A stretch of DNA of 64,000 nt from Photobacterium arenosum (GTDB taxonomy: Bacteria; Pseudomonadota; Gammaproteobacteria; Enterobacterales; Vibrionaceae), in NCBI RefSeq assembly GCF_014841115.1, contig NZ_JACYTP010000006.1, positions 62,001-126,000 on the forward strand, read 5' to 3'. The notes beneath the pieces were generated by a model, which was not told the origin of the DNA, made no database searches, and saw nothing but the letters and a program-made list of their open reading frames with translations. Made by a program: the position numbers and the translations under genes. Positions 58,330-64,000 of this stretch are shown here, in pieces (the stretch's first letter is position 1; the number at the start of each line of letters is the position of its first letter).

Positions 58330-59193
58330 ATGATTCACAGTATGACCGCCTATGCCCGTCGCGAAGTAAAAGGCGACTGGGGCAGTGCCGTTTGGGAAAT
58401 CCGCTCGGTAAACCAACGATACCTGGAAACTTACCTGCGCCTGCCAGAACAGTTCCGCAGCCTGGAACCTGTACTGCGTGAGCGCTTCCGCCAACGTCTG
58501 GCCCGGGGCAAAGTCGAGTGCAGCCTGCGCTTTGAAGCCAATCCGGCTTCCAGCAGCGAACTGCGTATCAACGAGCAGCTGGCCAAGCAGGTGATCAAGG
58601 CAGCAAGCTGGGTAAAAGAAGCCGCAGGTGAAGGCAATATCGGTCCGTTTCAGGTGCTGAACTGGCCCGGCGTGATGGAAACGCCTGAGCAGGACATGGA
58701 CACCATCAACCAAGAGCTGCTGACGGCATTTGACGGCGCGGTGGACGACTTCCTGGCAGCACGCGCCAGCGAAGGGGCCAATATGAAAGATCTGATTGAC
58801 CAGCGTCTAGCCGCTATTTCAGAGGAAGCCGGCAAGGTGCGCGCCCTGATGCCTGAAGTTATGCAATGGCAACGCGATCGCATTCTCAACCGTCTGGAAG
58901 AAGCCAAAGTGGAGCTGGATGCCAACCGCATCGAGCAGGAACTGATTATGCTGGCGCAAAAAAGCGATGTCGCCGAAGAGCTGGATCGCCTGGATTCCCA
59001 CGTTAAAGAAACCCACAAAATCCTGAAAAAAGGCGGCGCCTGTGGCCGACGCCTGGACTTCATGATGCAGGAATTCAACCGCGAATCGAACACCCTAGCT
59101 TCCAAATCCATCAACACAGAGATCACCGCCTCAGCCGTCGAGCTCAAAGTGCTGATTGAGCAGATGCGCGAGCAAATTCAAAACATAGAATAA
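58330..59193 (+). CDS. yicC: YicC-family endoribonuclease
   Basis: From ATG 58330 the protein has 287 residues, the same as E. coli, and starts MIHSMTAYARREVKGDWG. It has the two YicC/DUF1732 domains and the highly conserved C-terminus GRRLDFMMQEFNRESNTL. YicC-like proteins have recently been shown to act as endoribonucleases, including on small RNAs such as RyhB. It is divergent from rph as in E. coli and ends at a strong terminator, after which conserved gene order stops. Confidence 0.93.
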   Translation: MIHSMTAYARREVKGDWGSAVWEIRSVNQRYLETYLRLPEQFRSLEPVLRERFRQRLARGKVECSLRFEANPASSSELRINEQLAKQVIKAASWVKEAAGEGNIGPFQVLNWPGVMETPEQDMDTINQELLTAFDGAVDDFLAARASEGANMKDLIDQRLAAISEEAGKVRALMPEVMQWQRDRILNRLEEAKVELDANRIEQELIMLAQKSDVAEELDRLDSHVKETHKILKKGGACGRRLDFMMQEFNRESNTLASKSINTEITASAVELKVLIEQMREQIQNIE

Positions 59194-59221
59194 CTTTTTC
59201 ACCCAGCCCAGCACGTCTCAG

Positions 59222-59275
59222 AAGCCCTGTATTCCCTTGTGAAGAGCATTGTAAATACAGGGCTTTTTTATTTTT
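59222..59275 (+). terminator. Terminator after yicC
   Basis: Arms aagccctgtatt and aatacagggctt enclose a 20-base loop and are followed by ttttatttttc. It marks the end of the conserved backbone and the start of the accessory patch. Confidence 0.85.
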
Positions 59276-59424
59276 CCCGTCCAAATCGGTTTGCAGTTGT
59301 CCGTTGCCAGTTGCTGATTAAGTGATGGGCAAAATGGTGAGTAGTTTCCATTTAATGTCCCTTGCGGCGCCAGAGAGTTTTCAGCCTGTTTCATAAGAAA
59401 TAAGAGACGGCATTGACCCGTGGC

Positions 59425-59793
59425 TTAAACATTAAACGCTACTTGCTTTACGGCTTGCTCTGCTCGGCTGATCCCCAATCGCTGCGCAACTTGTTGCCAC
59501 TGCTTAACGGCGTTTAGCACTTCATCATAAATTTGCGTTGCCTCGTTCTGCGAGAGCCTGAAAAATCTTTCACGTCAAAAACCAGTTGGTAGTTAAGCGC
59601 GTTGTCTGTGTCGGTAATATTCAGATGAAGCCCATGCTTGCCAACGATCGGGTTTAAGTCATAAGCCGGTGATAACTTCCAACCTTTATTGGTTATTGTC
59701 TAAAAAATCACGGTCAAGAAAATCAGCTGAGCCGGATCGCTTAAAACGAATACCACCCATTCGGTAGGAGTCATGAGTAGTTGAGTACAACAT
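59425..59793 (-). pseudogene. Remnant of a HipA-type toxin kinase gene
   Basis: Two pieces of HipA are readable on the reverse strand. The first (59793-59686) gives HDSYRMGGIRFKRSGSADFLD and ends at a stop; the second starts KGWKLSPAYDLNP and, after a one-base shift at the A5 run 59561-59565, continues as FRLSQNEATQIYDEVLNAV and GISRAEQAVKQVAFNV to the stop at 59425. HipA normally has about 430 residues; the kinase core of some 250 residues is missing and three frames are used. No HipB antitoxin gene is present. It is a clear pseudogene of a toxin-antitoxin locus. Confidence 0.8.
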
Positions 59794-59950
59794 CAGCCGT
59801 CTCAGCCTTTAAACCGCTGTAGTGATAATACACCTGAAAAGACGTGGCGGTGATCTCAGCACGGCTTGAAATTTGCCTCAGAGCTTGGCGTTGTTTACTG
59901 CCTAAAACTCCGTCCAGACGCTCAAATCGGTAGGATTGATATTCGCTCAC
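59771..59950 (-). pseudogene. Truncated N-terminal fragment of a conserved MSEYQ-family protein
   Basis: A 59-codon reading frame starts GTG and encodes MSEYQSYRFERLDGVLGSKQ followed by AEITATSFQVYYHYSGLKAE before an early stop. It resembles the N-terminus of a widespread uncharacterised family whose intact members I recall as several hundred residues long. The fragment ends by fusing into the hipA remnant in another frame, so a deletion joined them. Family recognition is from memory and moderate. Confidence 0.6.
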
Positions 59951-59977
59951 GGTAACCTGTTTAACGTTTTATTAGTG

Positions 59978-60394
59978 CTAAAGTGTGAATTGGAATGTTT
60001 GCGCTAACAACGGCTGAAGCTGCACTTTTGGCGGTTTGCGATCTTCTGAAGCAAACCGTTTAGGATCGACAGTGACAAATCCCCAAAACTGTAAAAAGCG
60101 TTCAATAAAGCGCGATTCAATTAACACGCCAAGCCTTTTTTCTGGCGAGTAGTAATCGTCTGGCTCGAGCTGGCGCAATAAATCAGGGAAGGCCGTGACG
60201 ATATCATCAATTAATTGATCCGGGCTGGCATGGTTTTGCAAGCGCCACAACATAAAGAGCCAGATGATAACACTGGTCAAGCGACTGCCACAGCAACCAT
60301 AGCTGGCGAAATGACATTTGCCCTGTAAGCTCAAACTTTTTAATGGTAGGAACTGGCAACATTTCAAGGCTTCTGGTGAACAGAATTTTGCCAC
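59978..60394 (-). CDS. Hypothetical ORF, possibly a 5'-truncated gene
   Basis: A 138-codon reading frame from GTG with no clear ribosome-binding site. The first 50 residues are cysteine- and aromatic-rich; the rest looks like a real C-terminal domain (QLIDDIVTAFPDLLRQLEPD, IESRFIERFLQFWGFVT) and ends LLAQTFQFTL. I do not recognise it with confidence. Its stop lies 27 bases before the MSEYQ fragment on the same strand, so both may be parts of one decayed operon. Real coding is likely in the second half only. Confidence 0.5.
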   Translation of the reverse strand: MAKFCSPEALKCCQFLPLKSLSLQGKCHFASYGCCGSRLTSVIIWLFMLWRLQNHASPDQLIDDIVTAFPDLLRQLEPDDYYSPEKRLGVLIESRFIERFLQFWGFVTVDPKRFASEDRKPPKVQLQPLLAQTFQFTL

Positions 60395-60518
60395 TATCTC
60401 ATCGCCGCCGAATACCGCATTTCAAATGCCCAGCCCGCCTTCACCCTCTTCCGCTTTTATTCTGGCTGAGGCGGCGAAAAATTCATACACTGTCGATTTA
60501 TTATTTTTAGGCACTTTG

Positions 60519-62630
60519 ATGAAATCCCACAATCCATCACAACTGAAGAAGCTATGGGAACTAATCCTCTCAAGCACACCTCTCACTCAACTGCACAGAA
60601 GTGAAATTGCGTTTTTATCCGATCCACAAATACTGATGCTCTCGCTTCCCTTTGGCATCAATATGCCTGAAGACGTTTCAGAGAAGTGTGGTAAGACCTT
60701 TCTGCAGTATTTTGATTACATGATCAATGAGCTGTGTATTCACCTGCGCGGCTCCCCCAATCAACAGCTACCACAGCAGCTCAGCGATACCATCATTGAA
60801 CAGATTCAACATAAGACAATGAACCTCTTGATGACCTATGAAATGGTCAAAATCATCAAAGCGCATCAGTTGCCGGTTGATCAGCAAATCCTCGCTCGCT
60901 TAACCGAAATGCAGATGCAAACATCGGAAAATCATTATTCTGCTTCCCTCGCCCCCGAACAAATGGCAGCAGCAATGAATGAGATAATCCAGCAGCAGGG
61001 TATTCGAACCGGCTTTGAATTTTGTCATTTTATCAGTGATGATCTGGCTATATTGCCGCCGGATGCCGTGAGGTTAATGCTCCCCAGCTTTGTTTCAAAC
61101 GACTGGATAGTCGATGCACTGCTATTACTCACCCTGCATCAAGAGCCGGAATTAGGCCAGGTCGCGGCAGAACTTCTCACCCAGCTACCCGAGAAAAAGT
61201 GGAAACAACTCACCAACCGCAACTACCTCACACTGGTGCAGCGTTTTGGCGATGACGCAGTCAAGGCCCACCTTCCTGAGTGGAGCCGACTGGCGATGAA
61301 ATACGCCAGACAAAACGCACCTTGCCAAGTGGTTGAGCTTTACGCTTCGTTCGCGGATGGCAATCAATCCATCCTCTTCTGTGGTCTGATAAAAGAGCCG
61401 GAGACAAAGGCTCAGCACCTGATAGGTAGCGTATTCCGTGTAGGTTATGGTTTAGTGGATAGCTACTTTACCCCCCACATCGAACAGGCTCAATACAGAC
61501 AGATTGCAAATGCCTTTTCCAATGAACTACAAGCAATACCGTGCGATCCACTATTACTGAGCCATGTGATTCCCTGGGCTTTGGCGACGCAGCTAAACAG
61601 TCCAGAAAAAATGAATGTGGAAATGCTCCAGTTACTGGCTTTGCTCCCTCCGCAATGGACCGAACCACAACCCTTCGATCTGAACCGAGTTTCTCAGGTA
61701 TGTAAGATCGATAGCCAAGACCCAGCATGGAAAGAAAAAAATCGCAAAAGCAGTAAATTTCTGCTCAACACACCAATGACTCGCAGCTGGATTATCGAGA
61801 ATATCGCCCCGCGTTTTACGAAACCACGACAGGTCAGAGATCACTATTACCTGAGCAACCCACAGCCTTATGTTGAAGCGCTTGCGCTGGCTGGATTGCT
61901 GTCGTTTTACTATCAGCAACCGCCTTCTCTGGTTATTTCCAGTCCACAACTTTATCTGGCAAGTGCCTATCTGCTTGCAGAAGGCAATCTTGGCCAAAAA
62001 AGCTTCCCACTGTTTGACTGGTTAGCCGAAGAGAGCCTGCTGCATCGTGATCACCAGAATAAGCTTGCCTTACTCGATCAACATATTGCTTCGCCGACAG
62101 GGTACGTGATCAAAGTTGAACTGGTGGGTTCAAAGCCTAAAATATGGCGTCGCTTTACCGTTTCCAGCGCGATGGATTTAGAATCCTTCCATCAACTTCT
62201 GCAAGACATCATGGGATGGGAGAATGCCCATCTCTATATGTTCCATACTCAATTGGGCCACATTGATAATACCGATGAAACTGACTTGCCTGCTGATGAC
62301 ATCCCATTGATGGCAGTACTGCAAGAAGAAGGCGACCGCATAGACTACATCTACGATTATGGTGACCACTGGGAGCACACCATCTCCTTAGAGAAGATCA
62401 ATAAACGAAGTTGCAGCCTTCCCAAAGTCACTGCAGGAAACGGCGCCTGTCCGCCAGAGGATTGCGGCGGAATTTGGGGCTATGCGTTACTGCTGGCGCT
62501 GACCAAGAAGAAAAACCTCAGTGAAGACGAGCAGGATCAGCTGATGTGGTACGGTATGGATGACGACTGGAATGCACGCCAATTCGATAAAGATCAGGTT
62601 AATACCCTGATTGAAAATACAATAAGTTAG
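60519..62630 (+). CDS. Large pRiA4b ORF-3-like domain protein
   Basis: The last 170 residues form a clear pRiA4b ORF-3-like domain: VIKVELVGSKPKIWRRFTV, YDYGDHWEHTISLE, and CPPEDCGGIWGY with its cysteines. Before it lie about 530 residues of helical, leucine-rich sequence with no motif I recognise. I prefer ATG 60519, which has agg seven bases ahead, giving 703 residues; the frame is open back to a TTG at 60318, which would overlap the divergent ORF. The domain is common on plasmids and mobile elements, and base composition is lower in GC than the backbone. Function unknown. Confidence 0.75.
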   Translation: MKSHNPSQLKKLWELILSSTPLTQLHRSEIAFLSDPQILMLSLPFGINMPEDVSEKCGKTFLQYFDYMINELCIHLRGSPNQQLPQQLSDTIIEQIQHKTMNLLMTYEMVKIIKAHQLPVDQQILARLTEMQMQTSENHYSASLAPEQMAAAMNEIIQQQGIRTGFEFCHFISDDLAILPPDAVRLMLPSFVSNDWIVDALLLLTLHQEPELGQVAAELLTQLPEKKWKQLTNRNYLTLVQRFGDDAVKAHLPEWSRLAMKYARQNAPCQVVELYASFADGNQSILFCGLIKEPETKAQHLIGSVFRVGYGLVDSYFTPHIEQAQYRQIANAFSNELQAIPCDPLLLSHVIPWALATQLNSPEKMNVEMLQLLALLPPQWTEPQPFDLNRVSQVCKIDSQDPAWKEKNRKSSKFLLNTPMTRSWIIENIAPRFTKPRQVRDHYYLSNPQPYVEALALAGLLSFYYQQPPSLVISSPQLYLASAYLLAEGNLGQKSFPLFDWLAEESLLHRDHQNKLALLDQHIASPTGYVIKVELVGSKPKIWRRFTVSSAMDLESFHQLLQDIMGWENAHLYMFHTQLGHIDNTDETDLPADDIPLMAVLQEEGDRIDYIYDYGDHWEHTISLEKINKRSCSLPKVTAGNGACPPEDCGGIWGYALLLALTKKKNLSEDEQDQLMWYGMDDDWNARQFDKDQVNTLIENTIS

Positions 62631-62638
62631 GATCACAT

Positions 62639-63151
62639 CTACATTCTGCCCCGCAGTCCGCCGCCTCCCAGACCGCGAAGTTGACCCGCGCCAATGTTTG
62701 GCCGGTTCATCATGCCGCGCTGAACAGCCGGACGGTTCGCGCGAATGGCAGAGCGGTCGACAGGCCCCTGCTCGCGGCGGGTTTGCAATTGCTGTCGGAC
62801 GCGCTGTTGCGTCTCCGGCGGCAGACTCTGCCATTTCTGATCAAGCTGAGCTTTGACCGCCGGCAGATTGTCGGCAATATCAGCACGATCACCCTGCCAG
62901 TTGTCAAACTTGTTTTTGATCTCCTGCTGCTTGTCCGGATCCAGACTTTGCCACCAGTCTGTCACCACATCTTTGTATTCACCATCACCATGGCAGCAGT
63001 TCGGATAATAATGGTGCCAGTAATAGAGGTAATCGTCGTACCACCACTCATTGCTGTAGTGATAGCTGGCTGGACCCGATGAATCAGCTCCAGTGCTGCC
63101 GCATCCGGTTAACAGCAAGAGCAGACAAAAAAACAGAGAGCGAATCGGCAT
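62639..63151 (-). CDS. Putative outer-membrane lipoprotein, aromatic/His-rich
   Basis: A 170-residue protein with a lipoprotein signal peptide (MPIRSLFFCLLLLLTGCGS, lipobox LTGC, Cys17), after ggag. The mature N-terminus is very rich in Tyr, Trp and His (YHYSNEWWYDDYLYYWHHYY) and has a CC pair. The middle resembles periplasmic helical proteins with LPPETQQRVRQQLQTRR (DUF3106-like), and the C-terminus is Gly/Arg-rich. I do not recognise its function. It ends eight bases from the stop of the convergent pRiA4b-type gene. Confidence 0.75.
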   Translation of the reverse strand: MPIRSLFFCLLLLLTGCGSTGADSSGPASYHYSNEWWYDDYLYYWHHYYPNCCHGDGEYKDVVTDWWQSLDPDKQQEIKNKFDNWQGDRADIADNLPAVKAQLDQKWQSLPPETQQRVRQQLQTRREQGPVDRSAIRANRPAVQRGMMNRPNIGAGQLRGLGGGGLRGRM

Positions 63152-63460
63152 CTTGTTGGACTCCGTGTAGCGATGTAATGAAGAGTGCTGGCCACCTAGC
63201 CCGGCAATAAATCACAAATAAGCCTGATAATCAGGTTAGCAGATCCGGCTCAAACCCGATCAGGCAAGGGATATTTCCCTCGCTTCTCCCCGCTGTTTCA
63301 TCTTCTTACCTCAACTTTTGCATGACTTTACTACGTCGACGCTCAGTACCTGCCTGCACTGACTATAGTTAACAATAGCGGCGAAAATATAGCATAAAAG
63401 TTCAATTAACAGCCGCAGCTAGCCACTGATTTTCAAGGGATAATGCAGAAGGGCAAAAGC
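63152..63460. other. Intergenic region before the oxidoreductase gene
   Basis: A 309-base gap between divergent genes with no credible ORF. CCTGAT-a-ATCAGG (63223-63235) is a 13-base palindrome without a T run and might be an operator. The region should contain promoters for both sides; none is clear enough to call. Confidence 0.4.
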
Positions 63461-64000
63461 ATGACAGCAAAAACAGACAATAAAGTCATCCTGATAGGTG
63501 CGGGTTACATATCGGATGTTCACGCTGCGGCGCTCCGGTCGCTGGACGGTATCCGGCTCTGTGCTGTTGTCGATCCCAATCTCTCTGCCGCACAAGCACT
63601 GGCAGAGCGTCATCACATTCCGTTGTTCTTCAGCACTGTGGAGCAAGCGCTGGCTGAAACCGAATTTACCGCCGCCCATGTGCTGACCCCGCCCAATCTG
63701 CATTATGCGCTGGCCAGCCAGCTGCTCAGTCACGGCAAACATGTGCTGGTCGAGAAACCGCTGGCTGAAACCGAAGAAGAGTGCGAGGCGCTGATTAGCC
63801 TGGCTCAGCAACATGACGTCACCCTGGCCGTTAACCAGAATTTCATCTTTCACCCTGTGATGGAGCGGGCCAAGCAGCATCTGGCCAATAATGATATTGG
63901 CCCGGTCAAATCGGTTTCCCTGCGCTATGAAATGCCATTACGCCAGCTGACGGCCGGTCAGTTCAGTCACTGGATGTTCCGCCAGCCCGTCAACTTACTG
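63461..64000 (+). CDS. Gfo/Idh/MocA-family oxidoreductase (partial, runs off the window)
   Basis: The 180 codons seen start MTAKTDNKVILIGAGYISDVH (an in-frame ATG 18 bases upstream is an alternative). GAGYIS is the Rossmann dinucleotide site, VLTPPNLHY and the conserved HVLVEKPLAE (EKP motif) identify the family. Members oxidise or reduce sugar hydroxyls with NAD(P), often in nucleotide-sugar or inositol metabolism. The C-terminal half and downstream neighbours are outside the window, so the substrate cannot be inferred. Confidence 0.9.
   Translation, partial: MTAKTDNKVILIGAGYISDVHAAALRSLDGIRLCAVVDPNLSAAQALAERHHIPLFFSTVEQALAETEFTAAHVLTPPNLHYALASQLLSHGKHVLVEKPLAETEEECEALISLAQQHDVTLAVNQNFIFHPVMERAKQHLANNDIGPVKSVSLRYEMPLRQLTAGQFSHWMFRQPVNLL

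Noticed and set aside
62681-63082. Forward 133-codon frame opposite the lipoprotein gene
   Set aside because: The reverse strand has a signal peptide, lipobox and ribosome-binding site; the forward frame has none.

Overview
The window is a chromosomal segment of a gammaproteobacterium, most likely a Vibrionaceae member (Photobacterium/Vibrio/Grimontia-like). Evidence is protein-level resemblance across housekeeping genes, a Haemophilus/Vibrio-type lipopolysaccharide inner core (Kdo kinase and an OpsX-like heptosyltransferase), and gene order that follows the Enterobacterales/Vibrionales backbone closely. The genus is not settled. No tRNA, rRNA, CRISPR array or intact insertion sequence was seen.

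Bases 1-18,100 are core metabolism and cell division: the 5' part of a malic enzyme, rpmE, priA-cytR-ftsN-hslVU-menA-rraA-zapB, then the glycerol genes glpF-glpK-glpX, an Fe-S-type repressor candidate beside fpr, a DUF3135 protein, a CHMI-like tautomerase, tpiA and pfkA. hslV has a clear heat-shock (sigma-32) promoter. Bases 18,500-21,400 hold the envelope-stress locus cpxP/cpxRA with a perfect CpxR box in the divergent promoter; the cpxP product carries a His/Cys cluster near its mature N-terminus.

Bases 21,355-27,260 form an accessory cassette: an AraC-family regulator diverging from five tightly coupled genes (flavin monooxygenase, SBF-family transporter, 3beta-HSD-like epimerase, short-chain dehydrogenase, TauE/SafE permease). 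Its substrate is unknown. A 21-bp-spaced direct repeat just before the operon looks like the AraC-type operator. This is the best candidate here for an undescribed pathway.

Bases 27,300-37,900 return to the conserved backbone: trmL, cysE, gpsA, secB, yibN, gpmI, envC, yibQ, tdh-kbl and a TetR regulator. Bases 38,000-51,400 are the lipopolysaccharide inner and outer core locus: hldD, GT25, O-antigen ligase, GT32, lpxM, waaF, GT90, waaA, Kdo kinase, OpsX-like GT9, two GT2 enzymes, coaD and a nucleotide-sugar epimerase. The outer-core part is visibly AT-richer than its flanks. Bases 51,500-59,300 carry mutM, rpmG-rpmB, radC, coaBC, slmA, rph-pyrE (with an intercistronic attenuator) and yicC.

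Bases 59,300-63,450 are a decayed accessory patch: a hipA toxin remnant with a large internal deletion and a one-base frameshift, a truncated fragment of another conserved family, a possibly 5'-truncated ORF, a large pRiA4b ORF-3-like protein and an aromatic-rich lipoprotein. The window ends inside a Gfo/Idh/MocA oxidoreductase.
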